Origin: Sphingobacteriales bacterium | Lineage (GTDB): Bacteria; Bacteroidota; Bacteroidia; Sphingobacteriales; Sphingobacteriaceae | Direction: 5' to 3' | DNA: 64,000 bases | NCBI GenBank assembly: GCA_014763615.1 | Contig: JACXVB010000009.1 | Span: 34,955 to 98,954 of the forward strand | Shown here: one piece after another, positions 1 through 8,997 of the stretch | How the letters are laid out: each line of letters starts with the position of its first letter | Numbering within the stretch: the stretch's first letter is position 1 | Notes under the pieces: generated by a model | What the model was told of the DNA's origin: nothing | Database searches by the model: none | Seen by the model: only the letters and a program-made list of their open reading frames with translations | Made by a program: the position numbers and the translations under genes

Positions 1-933
1 AATCTGATTTTGCTTCACAATCACAATTGGCGTAGTGATTTCCACTAAAGCTTCTTTGATAATGGTGCCGTTTTCTTTTGGTGCTAAAAAAGGCTTCACA
101 TACAATGGAATAAGCTTATTTTGAAGTGGCTTGATAGTTTTTGGATGAATAACTGTAGCCCCGTAGTAAGTCATTTCGATGGCTTCTGCATAAGAAAGCT
201 CATCAAATTTATGGCAATCAGAAAATAATTTAGGGTCTGCATTTAAAATTCCTGGAACATCTTTCCACACCGTTACTGCCTCTGCATTTAAGCAAGAAGC
301 AAAAATTGCAGCCGTAAAATCGGAACCTTCACGACCTAAAGTAGTGGTGAAATTTTCTGAGGTATTCCCAATAAAACCTTGAGTAACAGCAATTTGGCTT
401 TCGAGTAATTTTGGTAAATCTTTTTGGATGAGTGATTCTGTTTTTGTCCAATCAATTTTAGCCTCGCGATAAGTATTGTTGGTTTGGATGTAAGAACGAG
501 CATCCAACCATTTGTTGCTGATGTCCAGATAATTAAGGTAATGACTTACAATTTTAGTGGAAACCAACTCGCCTACAGAAACAATTTGATCATAAATAAA
601 ATTGTAAGTATCTTGAGGTTCATCTTCAATAATCCAATCAATTTCTACAAAAGTATTAGCGATTTCATCAAAAACAGGATGTGATGCGTCTGTAAATAAT
701 TGATGTAAAATCTGAAAATGATAACCTTTAATCTCATCAAAAACCTGCTCAATATCTTCTTTTTGGTAGAAATAGCTATCTGTTAGTTTTTCTAAAGCGT
801 TGGTGGTTTTTCCCATCGCCGAAATCACAATTAAGAGCGGTTTGGTAGAGTTTAACTTTACAATTTCAGCTAAATTCTTAATCCCATCAGCATCTTTTAC
901 AGAAGCTCCTCCAAATTTAAATACTTGCGTCAT
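1..933 (-). CDS. lysC: Aspartate kinase, C-terminus cut by window edge
   Basis: Phosphorylates aspartate, the first committed step toward lysine, threonine and methionine. The minus-strand frame is open from ATG at 933 to base 1 (311 codons), with no stop because the gene runs off the window. The N-terminal KFGGASV (residues 6-12) is the ATP-binding motif of amino-acid kinases, and GREGSDFTAA near residue 205 is the conserved nucleotide/aspartate-binding loop. The regulatory ACT domains would lie outside, so I cannot exclude a longer fusion with homoserine dehydrogenase, although the start resembles the monofunctional form. Its ATG directly follows the stop of the upstream acetyltransferase gene, so it is the third gene of a yggS-acetyltransferase-kinase operon. 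Confidence 0.93.
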   Translation of the reverse strand, partial: MTQVFKFGGASVKDADGIKNLAEIVKLNSTKPLLIVISAMGKTTNALEKLTDSYFYQKEDIEQVFDEIKGYHFQILHQLFTDASHPVFDEIANTFVEIDWIIEDEPQDTYNFIYDQIVSVGELVSTKIVSHYLNYLDISNKWLDARSYIQTNNTYREAKIDWTKTESLIQKDLPKLLESQIAVTQGFIGNTSENFTTTLGREGSDFTAAIFASCLNAEAVTVWKDVPGILNADPKLFSDCHKFDELSYAEAIEMTYYGATVIHPKTIKPLQNKLIPLYVKPFLAPKENGTIIKEALVEITTPIVIVKQNQI

Positions 934-1404
934 TTAGTTAAATTGTTGAATTTGTTCTTTAGAAAGTGAAGCATTTAACCAGCCACTTTCAATATAAGAT
1001 TGATATTTGTTGTAGAAATTGATAGCAGGTTCGTTCCAATCAAGCACCTGCCAAACCATACCAGCGAAATCATTTTCTTTGGCTTCTTTAATGGTTCTTT
1101 CGAACAGTAATTTTCCAATGCCTTGTCCTCGCATTTTCTCTGTTACGATAAAATCTTCCAGATATAAACGGCAACCTTTCCAAGTAGAATATCGAATATA
1201 AAACAATGAAAAACCTTCTACTTTACCATCAATCTCGGCTACAAAAGCTTTCCAAACAGGATTTTTACCAAATCCGGCATCTATAAAATGTGCTAAAGTC
1301 ACAGTAACTTCATCAGGTGCTTTCTCATAAACGGCTAATTCATGAATCAGCTCTAACATGCGTTCACAATCTTCTTTTACGGCGTATCTTATCTTAATAT
1401 CCAT
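934..1404 (-). CDS. GNAT-family acetyltransferase, diamine/thialysine-type
   Basis: 156-residue single-domain GNAT protein. The acetyl-CoA pyrophosphate loop is RGQGIGK at residues 92-98, and the N-terminal pattern with ELAVYEK at residues 22-28 is typical of the spermidine/spermine and thialysine N-acetyltransferase group (SAT1-like). The substrate is therefore probably a polyamine or lysine-like amine, but this is family inference. It sits between yggS (one base upstream) and the aspartate kinase ATG (zero-base junction), so it is translated in a tight operon. Nothing looks truncated. Confidence 0.85.
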   Translation of the reverse strand: MDIKIRYAVKEDCERMLELIHELAVYEKAPDEVTVTLAHFIDAGFGKNPVWKAFVAEIDGKVEGFSLFYIRYSTWKGCRLYLEDFIVTEKMRGQGIGKLLFERTIKEAKENDFAGMVWQVLDWNEPAINFYNKYQSYIESGWLNASLSKEQIQQFN

Positions 1405-1405
1405 T

Positions 1406-2101
1406 CTAATTCTCTTGATTTTTAAAATGTTTAATCACTCTTTGTCCAAAAATATCACTCCCAATTCTTACTAAGGTGCTGCCTTGCTCTATTGCAATTT
1501 TATAATCGGATGACATCCCCATCGAAATTTCTTTAAAGGAACTTTCATTTTTGAAATAACTCAGTTTAATGCCTTCAAATAACGTTTTCAATTCATAAAA
1601 CTCTTCCTTAATCTGTTTCTGATTTTCGGTATTGGTGGCAATACCCATCAAACCTACAATTCTGATATTTTTGAGTTCTTGATATTCTTGAGATTCAAGC
1701 AATTCTATGGCTTCGTCAAAACCTAAACCATATTTGGTTTCTTCATCAGCAATGTAAATCTGTAGCAAACAATCTATAATTCTATTGTTTTTTGCAGCTT
1801 GTTTGTTAATTTCTGCTAGCAATTTTAGGCTATCTACCGAATGAATCAATGAAATAAAAGGAGCAATATATTTAACCTTGTTAGTTTGTAAATGCCCAAC
1901 CAAATGCCATTCAATATCTTTTGGTAAAGCTTCATACTTATCAACCAATTCCTGCACTTGGTTTTCACCAAAAATTCTCTGACCAGTTTGGTAAGCTTCT
2001 AAAATATCTTCGTTAGGTTTAGTTTTAGAAACCGCTACTAATCTTACGTTTACGCTTTCTATCTCTTCTTTTAATGTTTTTAAATTATCTGTAATGCTCA
2101 T
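1406..2101 (-). CDS. yggS: YggS/PROSC-family PLP homeostasis protein
   Basis: 231-residue fold-III PLP-binding protein, normal length for the family. AVSKTKP near residue 26 contains the lysine that forms the Schiff base with PLP; the FGENQVQE and HLVGHLQTNK stretches and the C-terminal GMSSDY and RIGSDIFG phosphate-binding motifs are all present. These proteins buffer free PLP and affect amino-acid metabolism rather than catalysing a known reaction. First gene of the minus-strand operon with the acetyltransferase and aspartate kinase; a possible promoter -7 box lies at 2130-2137. Confidence 0.95.
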   Translation of the reverse strand: MSITDNLKTLKEEIESVNVRLVAVSKTKPNEDILEAYQTGQRIFGENQVQELVDKYEALPKDIEWHLVGHLQTNKVKYIAPFISLIHSVDSLKLLAEINKQAAKNNRIIDCLLQIYIADEETKYGLGFDEAIELLESQEYQELKNIRIVGLMGIATNTENQKQIKEEFYELKTLFEGIKLSYFKNESSFKEISMGMSSDYKIAIEQGSTLVRIGSDIFGQRVIKHFKNQEN

Positions 2102-2129
2102 TTATGCGTAATTTTAGGAGATTATTCGT

Positions 2130-2137
2130 CAAAAATA
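2130..2137 (-). promoter_or_regulatory. Possible -7 box upstream of yggS operon
   Basis: Read on the minus strand the octamer is TATTTTTG, matching the Bacteroidota -7 consensus TAnnTTTG, 28 bases before the yggS ATG. No clean TTG -33 element is visible about 20 bases upstream, so this is a weak call. Confidence 0.35.
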
Positions 2138-2213
2138 CAAATGATTTGCAAGGCTGACGAACCTCTTCTTTAATTTAAGTTATTTGATGTTATTTTGTAG
2201 CTCAAGAAACAAT

Positions 2214-2708
2214 ATGATCAAAAAAAAAATAGCCATTCTGTTTAGTCTTTGTCTCATTTTTATTTCCTGCAGTCAGGAGGAGACTCCTAAAGGAATTATC
2301 GAAAAGCAAAAGATGATTAATGTAATGGTAGATATGCAAATTACAGATTCCTATCTAAATCAGGTTTCCAACAAAGATACCATGATGATGCAGGCGCATA
2401 CTCGCTACAATTATATCTTCAAGAAATATGGCATTGATTCGGCTCAATTCTCTAGAAGCCTTGCTTATTACAGTGATAAACCAGATGAATTCAACAAAAT
2501 GTTTAATGTTGTGTTAGACAGTTTGAATAGTAAAGAAGTATTTGCTAGGCAAACAGACAGTTTACGTAGGGTAATGAAAAGCAGAAAAGATAGCATAGCG
2601 CAAATTAAGCTTATGAAAAAAGATAGCTTGTTGAATAAGGATAGTATGAAGAAGATTTTTGATAAAAGGAAGAAGAGTTTAAAAGTTCATGTTATACCCG
2701 CAAAGTAG
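2214..2708 (+). CDS. DUF4296-type lipoprotein
   Basis: I start this gene at the ATG at 2214, because the residues after it form a classical lipoprotein signal (MIKKK, hydrophobic stretch, SLCLIFISC); an in-frame start 30 bases upstream would add non-signal sequence. About 164 residues. The mature N-terminal part with KMINVMVDMQITDSYLN matches the DUF4296 domain found in Bacteroidota lipoproteins. The C-terminal half is charged and probably helical (repeated KDS motifs). Function unknown. It overlaps the start of mutS2 by 20 bp, so the two are translationally coupled, a common arrangement in Sphingobacteriaceae. Confidence 0.8.
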   Translation: MIKKKIAILFSLCLIFISCSQEETPKGIIEKQKMINVMVDMQITDSYLNQVSNKDTMMMQAHTRYNYIFKKYGIDSAQFSRSLAYYSDKPDEFNKMFNVVLDSLNSKEVFARQTDSLRRVMKSRKDSIAQIKLMKKDSLLNKDSMKKIFDKRKKSLKVHVIPAK

Positions 2709-5052
2709 TCTTCAAAAATTAGGTTTCGAGGAAATCAAAAACGCCATAAAAGGTTTTTGTATTAGTGAGATGGGGCAAGGTATGGTTGATAAAATGCAAT
2801 TCATGAGCAATTATGACCATATCAATAAATTTCTTCGCCAAACATCAGAATTTAAAAACATCCTAGAAAATGATCAGCCACTTCCCATCCAAAGCTTTTT
2901 CGATATTAAAAGATTAGCCGAAAAGGCTAGGATTGAGGGAACATTTTTAAGCGAGGAAGAAGTTTTTCAGATATACAGCTCTTTGAAAACCGTTTTTGCG
3001 GTGATTAGATATTTTGAGGAAAGAAGCGGTTTGTATCCTAATCTGGAGGCTTTATTTGAGCATTTACCTATCGAGAAAAATATCCTTAAATATATCGAGG
3101 CAGTTTTGGATGTGAAAGGGAAAATCAAACCCAATGCTTCCAGGTTATTAGCTGATATTTTTGCAGCGATTACCAAAGCTGAGCAGGAAGCAAGAAAGAA
3201 AATTGATCAAATATTTAAGAATGCTCAGCAGAATAATTGGGTTGCTGATGGTAGTTTGACCGTTCGTGAGGGTAGAATTTGTATCCCTATTTTAGCAGAA
3301 AATAAAAGAAAATTGAAAGGTTTTGTTCATGATGAATCTTCATCCGGGCAAACGGTTTACATAGAACCAGAGGAAGTCTTTAGTTTGAATAATCAGATTA
3401 GAGATTTAGAGTTTGAAAAACGCAGAGAAATCATCCGAATTTTGACCGAATTAACCAATCAATTAAGGCCTTACGTTCCGTTGTTATTGTCTTATCATGG
3501 TTTCTTAACTAAGTTAGATTTTGTGAGAGCCAAAGCGCTATTTGCGCAACAAATTGAGGCGGAAATGCCAATTTTGCTGCAAGATACAAGACTAAAACTC
3601 ATCAATGCAAAGCATCCTTTATTGTTATTAAATCATAAAGAAAGCGGCAAAGCAGTAGTTCCTTTAAATATGCATTTGGATCATCAAGTGAGGATTTTAC
3701 TGGTTTCTGGTCCGAATGCGGGAGGAAAATCTGTCGCCATGAAAACAGTGGGTTTGTTGCAGTTGATGGTGCAATCGGGCTTATTAATTCCGGCTGCAGC
3801 CGAATCTGAAGTAGGGATTTTTAAACAACTTTTTGCTGATATTGGCGATGATCAATCCATAGAAAGTGATTTAAGTACTTACAGTGCGCATCTTTCTAAA
3901 ATGAAATATTTTACCGAGCATGCTAACGGCAAAACTTTGGTTTTGATTGATGAGTTTGGAACGGGAACAGATCCGCTTTTTGGTGGACCTATTGCCGAAG
4001 CGGTTTTAGAGCAACTCAACCAAAAGAAATCTTTTGGGATGATTACCACGCATTATTCTAATCTAAAATTATATGCCAATAGTGCAGAAGGTTTAGAAAA
4101 TGCTTCGATGATTTTCGATAATGAGCATTTGCAGCCATTGTACATGTTAGAGATGGGCAAGCCAGGCAGTTCTTATGCTTTTGAAATTGCTCAAAAAATA
4201 GGTTTATCCAAGCATTTAATTGATTTAGCGAAGAGCAAAATTAGCGTTCAGCAAAGAAAAGTAGATACACTTTTAGTGGATTTAGAACGCGATAAAAAGG
4301 AGATTTTAGAAACTCGAATTGCCTTAGAGAAACAACAAAAAAAATATCAATCGCTTTTAGCGGAGAATGAAAAATTGAAAGCTTATTATGATGAAAACAA
4401 GCGAAATTTAATTAGAGAAGCTAAACAAGAAGCGCAACAAATCATTAGAAATGCGAATAAATTGGTAGAAAATACCATCGCCGAAATCAAAGAATCTAAG
4501 GCAGATAAGGCAAAGACCCAAAGCTTAAGAGCGAACTTACAAACCGAGCTCAAGAAGAATGAAATCAAACCAAAAGTAGTTCAAAAGCTGGATGACCAAG
4601 AAGAAATTGCTATTGGTGATTGGGTTAAAATGTTAGATTCTGGAAACTTAGCTCAGGTTTTAGAAATTTCTAAAGATAATTTAATTGTTGCCTTCGGCGA
4701 GTTACGCTCTGTTATCAAAAAGAAGAGGGTAGAAAAAGTTTCTAATAAAAGTGTTCCAAAAGCTGTAAAACAATTTGGAACTTCTACTTATACAGACTCA
4801 GCAGCATCATTTTCGGCAGAAATTGATTTGAGAGGTAAAAGAGGAGAAGACGCTTTGGCAGAGCTAGAGCGTTATTTTGATCGGGCGGTGATGTTCGGAT
4901 TTTCCAACTTTAAAGTCATTCATGGCAAAGGCGATGGAATATTGAGAAAATTGATTCGTAATTATCTTAAAAACTATCCTCAGGTCAATAAAATGGAAGA
5001 TGAACATGCCGATAGAGGTGGTGATGGGATTACTTATGTGTATTTAAAGTAA
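2689..5052 (+). CDS. mutS2: Endonuclease MutS2
   Basis: 787 residues, full length. Walker A GPNAGGKS near residue 341 and Walker [14 protein letters not shown] near residue 415 define the MutS-type ATPase; a long coiled region follows (about 520-640), then a C-terminal Smr nuclease domain from [10 protein letters not shown] near residue 711 with the [11 protein letters not shown] motif. It lacks the mismatch-recognition domain of MutS1. The family acts on branched DNA to suppress recombination, or on stalled ribosomes; which applies here cannot be read from sequence. Starts inside the 3' end of the lipoprotein gene (20-bp overlap). Confidence 0.96.
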   Translation: MLYPQSSLQKLGFEEIKNAIKGFCISEMGQGMVDKMQFMSNYDHINKFLRQTSEFKNILENDQPLPIQSFFDIKRLAEKARIEGTFLSEEEVFQIYSSLKTVFAVIRYFEERSGLYPNLEALFEHLPIEKNILKYIEAVLDVKGKIKPNASRLLADIFAAITKAEQEARKKIDQIFKNAQQNNWVADGSLTVREGRICIPILAENKRKLKGFVHDESSSGQTVYIEPEEVFSLNNQIRDLEFEKRREIIRILTELTNQLRPYVPLLLSYHGFLTKLDFVRAKALFAQQIEAEMPILLQDTRLKLINAKHPLLLLNHKESGKAVVPLNMHLDHQVRILLVSGPNAGGKSVAMKTVGLLQLMVQSGLLIPAAAESEVGIFKQLFADIGDDQSIESDLSTYSAHLSKMKYFTEHANGKTLVLIDEFGTGTDPLFGGPIAEAVLEQLNQKKSFGMITTHYSNLKLYANSAEGLENASMIFDNEHLQPLYMLEMGKPGSSYAFEIAQKIGLSKHLIDLAKSKISVQQRKVDTLLVDLERDKKEILETRIALEKQQKKYQSLLAENEKLKAYYDENKRNLIREAKQEAQQIIRNANKLVENTIAEIKESKADKAKTQSLRANLQTELKKNEIKPKVVQKLDDQEEIAIGDWVKMLDSGNLAQVLEISKDNLIVAFGELRSVIKKKRVEKVSNKSVPKAVKQFGTSTYTDSAASFSAEIDLRGKRGEDALAELERYFDRAVMFGFSNFKVIHGKGDGILRKLIRNYLKNYPQVNKMEDEHADRGGDGITYVYLK

Positions 5053-5114
5053 ACAAATCTCTTTGCTCATTCGTTTGTAAATCATACATTCGTAGTCCAA
5101 CCAATTATAATTTG

Positions 5115-5822
5115 ATGAAAAAAGTAGTAGCTCATGCAGATGAAGCTGTGCAAGATATTAAAGAAGGAATGACTTTAATGTTAGGCGGCTTTGGTTTATG
5201 TGGAATTCCTGAAAATTGTATCTCGGCCTTGGTGAAAAAGGGGGTCAAAAACCTCACTTGTATTTCAAATAATGCTGGTGTTGACGATTTTGGTATCGGT
5301 TTGATGTTGCAACAAAAGCAAGTTAAAAAGATGATTTCTTCTTACGTTGGTGAAAATGCTGAATTTGAACGACAATTGTTAAGTGGAGAGTTAGAGGTAG
5401 AATTGATTCCGCAGGGTACTTTGGCAACACGTTGCATGGCCGCTGGTTATGGAATGCCAGCCATTTTTACTCCTGCAGGTGTAGGTACAGAGGTGGCTGA
5501 AGGAAAGGAAATCAGAAAATTTAATGGGAAGGATTATTTGATGGAACTCGCTTTTGAAGCAGATTTTGCCATTGTTAAAGCTTGGAAAGGCGATACAATG
5601 GGCAACCTGATTTATAAATGGACTGCTCGAAATTTTAATCCGGTGATGGCTATGGGAGGGAAGATTACTATTGCTGAGGTGGAAGAGCTAGTGCCTGCCG
5701 GCGAGTTAGATCCTGATCAAATTCATACACCAGGAATTTATGTTCATCGAATTTTTCAAGGAAAAAATTACGAGAAAAGAATAGAACAACGTACTGTTCG
5801 ATTTGAAAATAAGACGATTTGA
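5115..5822 (+). CDS. scoA: 3-oxoacid CoA-transferase subunit A
   Basis: Transfers CoA from succinyl-CoA to acetoacetate or similar ketoacids, with subunit B. The [10 protein letters not shown] loop near residues 23-32 and the later GTEVAEGKE and [11 protein letters not shown] motifs are typical of subunit A. I use the ATG at 5115, not the TTG three bases earlier. The last coding bases (after about 5795) run into AT-rich repeated sequence shared with the following spacer, so the final five or so residues may be derived from a repeat. scoB follows after 190 bp, an unusually long gap for this gene pair. Confidence 0.94.
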   Translation: MKKVVAHADEAVQDIKEGMTLMLGGFGLCGIPENCISALVKKGVKNLTCISNNAGVDDFGIGLMLQQKQVKKMISSYVGENAEFERQLLSGELEVELIPQGTLATRCMAAGYGMPAIFTPAGVGTEVAEGKEIRKFNGKDYLMELAFEADFAIVKAWKGDTMGNLIYKWTARNFNPVMAMGGKITIAEVEELVPAGELDPDQIHTPGIYVHRIFQGKNYEKRIEQRTVRFENKTI

Positions 5823-5876
5823 AAATTTGAAAATGAGGCAATTTGAAGATGAAGTACTGAAGTTTATAAGATATCT
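5823..5876 (+). other. Repeat-like leader that can pair with the 44-bp repeats
   Basis: Just after the scoA stop the sequence ATTTGAAAATG at 5825-5835 is the exact reverse complement of CATTTTCAAAT, which occurs in each downstream 44-bp unit. A transcript crossing scoA-scoB could fold with this segment paired to any of the three units. Seen directly; function unknown. Confidence 0.5.
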
Positions 5877-6005
5877 AATAAGCATTTTCAAATCATCAAA
5901 TTACCAAATATTCAAATTGTAATAAGCATTTTCAAATCATCAAATTACCAAATATTCAAATTGTAATAAGCATTTTCAAATCATCAAATTACCAAATATT
6001 CAAAT
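5877..6005. repeat. 44-bp tandem repeat, about 2.9 copies, between scoA and scoB
   Basis: Three head-to-tail units start at 5877, 5921 and 5965 with an exact 44-bp period. The first two are identical in my reading and the third matches until it is cut off 41 bases in, eight bases before the scoB ATG at 6013. Each unit carries CATTTTCAAATCATCAAATT. The sequence is AT-rich, non-coding, and lies in an otherwise co-transcribed pair. Confidence 0.95.
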
Positions 6006-6012
6006 CAAAAAT

Positions 6013-6666
6013 ATGCTCGATAAAAACGGAATCGCAAAAAGAATTGCCAAAGAGGTTAAAGATGGGATGTATGTGAATTTAGGAATTGGAATTCCCACAT
6101 TAGTAGCCAATTATATTCCTGATGGAATTTCTGTGGTGTTACAATCCGAAAATGGCTTGCTAGGCATGGGGCCATTTCCTTTAGAAGGAGAGGAAGATGC
6201 AGATTTAATCAATGCAGGCAAACAAACTATCACTACTTTACCCGGTTCTGCAACTTTTGATTCTGCTTTAAGTTTTGGAATGATTAGAGCAGGAAAAGTT
6301 GATTTAACCATTTTAGGTGCGATGGAAGTTTCTGAAAACGGAGATATTGCTAACTGGAAAATTCCGGGTAAAATGGTAAAAGGAATGGGTGGAGCGATGG
6401 ATTTGGTGGCATCAGCTAAGAATATCATTGTAGCCATGCAACAAGTGAACAAACATGGCGAATCAAAATTGTTAAAATCATGCACCTTGCCTTTAACTGG
6501 AGTGAACTGTGTGAAGAAAATTGTGACCGAATTAGGGGTTTATGAAGTGAAAGATGGGGCTTTCCATTTATTAGAAAGGGCACCAGGCGTAAGTTTAGAA
6601 GACATTAAAAAAGCTACTGAAGGAAAATTAGTGATCAATTCAGATGTTAAAGAGATGGAGCTTTAA
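6013..6666 (+). CDS. scoB: 3-oxoacid CoA-transferase subunit B
   Basis: 217 residues, usual length. The catalytic glutamate that carries the CoA thioester intermediate is E46 in QSENGLLG; GIGIPT (residues 24-29) and LPGSATFDSALSFGM support the family. Partner of the subunit encoded just upstream; together they activate ketoacids such as acetoacetate at the expense of succinyl-CoA. Its stop overlaps the stop of the convergent uridine kinase gene by a few bases, with no terminator between them. Confidence 0.95.
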   Translation: MLDKNGIAKRIAKEVKDGMYVNLGIGIPTLVANYIPDGISVVLQSENGLLGMGPFPLEGEEDADLINAGKQTITTLPGSATFDSALSFGMIRAGKVDLTILGAMEVSENGDIANWKIPGKMVKGMGGAMDLVASAKNIIVAMQQVNKHGESKLLKSCTLPLTGVNCVKKIVTELGVYEVKDGAFHLLERAPGVSLEDIKKATEGKLVINSDVKEMEL

Positions 6667-7298
6667 ATTTTAAGTTTTGCTCTTAAATCTTTTGAAATTT
6701 CATCAGTAATATCTAAAATATTCCTCAGCTCATTGGTAGAGTTGTTGATTACCTTGTCACATCTTTTGCGATGAGGTAGTAGATATTTATTATAAGCTGG
6801 CATCACGTGGTTTTCCCATTTATACATCACATCTTCTTCCGAGTAGCCTCGTTCATGTAAATCTCTTCTTAATCTTCTTTCTAGCGCAATCTCGGTATCT
6901 GCATCCATGAAAATTCTGAAATCAAATAAAGGGTCAATATTTGGATAATGGTAAATAAAAAGACCTTCAATAATTAAAATAGGAGCAGGTTTAATCTCCA
7001 AAATTTTAGGAATTGCATGAGGATTGTTGAAAGTATATTCTTTTTTGTAAACCGTTTTATAATCTAAGAGTTGATTAACGTCATTCTCGAACTGGGAAAT
7101 TTCAATACAGCTTGGTAAATCAAAATTGTGTAAGCGATTTTCCTCGGCAGTCATTTCTCCAACAGGGATATAATAATCATCTTGAGAAACTAAACAAACC
7201 TCCTCTTCAGTGAAGTGATTTAAAAAACAATTTAGAAAGAAGGTTTTACCAGATCCGCTTCCGCCGGCAACACCAATTACATAAGGTTTACTGCTCAT
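6663..7298 (-). CDS. udk: Uridine kinase
   Basis: Phosphorylates uridine/cytidine in pyrimidine salvage. 211 residues with P-loop GGSGSGKT at residues 12-19, SQDDYY near residue 38, and the DADTEIALERRLRRD lid segment near residue 132. These match bacterial Udk in length and order. Its start overlaps the 3' end of the upstream LysM-protein gene by 11 bp, so translation is probably coupled. Convergent with scoB. Confidence 0.92.
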   Translation of the reverse strand: MSSKPYVIGVAGGSGSGKTFFLNCFLNHFTEEEVCLVSQDDYYIPVGEMTAEENRLHNFDLPSCIEISQFENDVNQLLDYKTVYKKEYTFNNPHAIPKILEIKPAPILIIEGLFIYHYPNIDPLFDFRIFMDADTEIALERRLRRDLHERGYSEEDVMYKWENHVMPAYNKYLLPHRKRCDKVINNSTNELRNILDITDEISKDLRAKLKI

Positions 7299-8196
7299 TC
7301 GGTACTCCGAAAGTTATATTTACTAAAAATCTTTTATCTAAGGCTCCAACTGCGTCTGCGGCTGCTTTGGTAAGCACAACTAACACATCTTTTGTAGTCT
7401 CATTTTCTGCAAATCTACCCACTACTTTTGCGAAAACGCTTTTTCCTGTCATCGGATTGGTAATTTTCATGATGGTTCCAACAGGGGCGGTACGGTGTAA
7501 GACGTAGCTTTTGCTCGAGTCTAAATTTCCATCTTCAATCCAAACTGCAACTCCCTTCTCATTCATAGCCGTAAGACCATAACGGTTTTTTGGAATTTCT
7601 AAATTATTCTGAGAATCTGTGGAATCTACAATTTTAATTTTAGGCTTTGGGATGTTAGCAACGTTTGAACTGGCTGATGATGTGTTGCTTTCCTTTTCTT
7701 CAAAGGCTTCATTACTGTTTTTAGTAACGGGATTTTTTTTAACTTCTTCGGTAACTTTTAATATTTTTCCAATAGCTAGATTATTGTCTTTAAGATGATT
7801 AAGTGTTTTTAAATCTTCTACACTCATCCCATAATCTTTAGCAATAGAATATAAGGTTTCCTTCGGTTTAACCTTGTGTTTTATCACTTTTAAAGTGGGT
7901 TTATTTTGAGGCTCAGATGAAAATGTTTTAGGCGATTTTATAAAATCTCTTTGAGTTGGAATTTTAATGATATCATTAGGATGAAGTACTATATTATCGT
8001 TAAACTCCATAATACTTTGCGGACTTACATCATATTTTCTACCTAATGAATAATAGGTTTCTTTGGGTTCTATTTTATGAATTATCAATTGTTTGCCATC
8101 CAAATTCTCCACCCCGATGGAGTCTCTAAGAGGACTAGAAATGGCTTTAGAAGTAAAAAAAATGAAGAATATAAATAGAAGTGTTTTACAATTCAT
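7288..8196 (-). CDS. Secreted LysM protein with RlpA-like C-terminal domain
   Basis: 302 residues. A cleavable signal peptide (about residues 1-20) is followed by two LysM modules (about 35-82 and 105-150: KETYYSLGRKYDVS and KETLYSIAKDYGMS), a Ser/Lys-rich linker, and a C-terminal region (about 205-300) resembling a double-psi beta-barrel of the RlpA type. It likely binds peptidoglycan in the periplasm; a lytic function is not shown. Overlaps the downstream udk start. Confidence 0.82.
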   Translation of the reverse strand: MNCKTLLFIFFIFFTSKAISSPLRDSIGVENLDGKQLIIHKIEPKETYYSLGRKYDVSPQSIMEFNDNIVLHPNDIIKIPTQRDFIKSPKTFSSEPQNKPTLKVIKHKVKPKETLYSIAKDYGMSVEDLKTLNHLKDNNLAIGKILKVTEEVKKNPVTKNSNEAFEEKESNTSSASSNVANIPKPKIKIVDSTDSQNNLEIPKNRYGLTAMNEKGVAVWIEDGNLDSSKSYVLHRTAPVGTIMKITNPMTGKSVFAKVVGRFAENETTKDVLVVLTKAAADAVGALDKRFLVNITFGVPNEQ

Positions 8197-8228
8197 GAAC
8201 TAAATTTTAACAATTTAAAATTTTGCAA

Positions 8229-8978
8229 TTATACTAAATAACTCACAATTTCTCTTTTGTTTCTGATGTAAATCAATCGGTCATGCCACAACAGAAACGT
8301 ATCAAAACTGAGCTTTTTTATTTCTTTATTTAAATAGTCAGAAAGTAGTAGCTCATGATTCTTATAAACCTCCAGTTTCTGATGCTTTGATTGATTTTGA
8401 TCTTCATAACTTACTATAAAATCTAAATCTTTGGCTTTCAGCCGATGTTGGGTTTCCCAAATGTTAGGAGATGAAATCATCTCAGGAATCTGAATCTGAG
8501 GGAAATCAACCTTTAAATGGTTTAATTCTTCGATATTTATTTTTTGGATAACACTCCCAGTCTTAAAATCTAATAATTGATATTTTCTTGGAGAAACTCT
8601 CGAATCAAAAACTACCATACCTTCTTTAAAAATCCCTTGAACGCTAATACAAAAGTTTTGCCAAATTATTTTTTTTTGGATGAGGTCAAAGGCAATAATT
8701 CCTTTCTGAACAGGGGAAAATTCACTTTCATATCCATGAAAATAGGCAATGCCGTTTTTTACACCAACTAAACCTATAAGCCATTCCTCTTCAAAACGGA
8801 AATGATTGAATAACTCTGTTTGATGTTTAAAATCATAAGCAGAAAACGAAACTTTTTTATCAAATGATCGGATTTCCCATATCAGTATTTCTGAATAATT
8901 ATCCAATTGCAACTTCCAAATAATTCCATCTGATTGTGTAGAGTATAAAAGCTTTAGTGTATCTTTATTTGTTGACAT
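8229..8978 (-). CDS. Conserved hypothetical, DUF4905-like
   Basis: About 249 residues from the ATG at 8978 (MSTNKDTLK); an earlier ATG at 8996 is only one base from the divergent nfeD start and is less likely. No signal peptide or membrane segment. The sequence is rich in beta-strand-like stretches (DGIIWKLQLD, KGIIAFDL, YQLLDFKTG) with repeated strand-turn patterns suggestive of a beta-propeller. I associate it with DUF4905 from Sphingobacteriaceae by memory only. Function unknown. Confidence 0.7.
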   Translation of the reverse strand: MSTNKDTLKLLYSTQSDGIIWKLQLDNYSEILIWEIRSFDKKVSFSAYDFKHQTELFNHFRFEEEWLIGLVGVKNGIAYFHGYESEFSPVQKGIIAFDLIQKKIIWQNFCISVQGIFKEGMVVFDSRVSPRKYQLLDFKTGSVIQKINIEELNHLKVDFPQIQIPEMISSPNIWETQHRLKAKDLDFIVSYEDQNQSKHQKLEVYKNHELLLSDYLNKEIKKLSFDTFLLWHDRLIYIRNKREIVSYLV

Positions 8979-8997
8979 CGAGCCAAAATTAACCATT

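Noticed and set aside
5706..5891. 61-codon minus-strand ORF over the end of scoA
   Set aside because: It is a Phe/Ser/Asn-rich antisense reading of the AT-rich repeat-like sequence.
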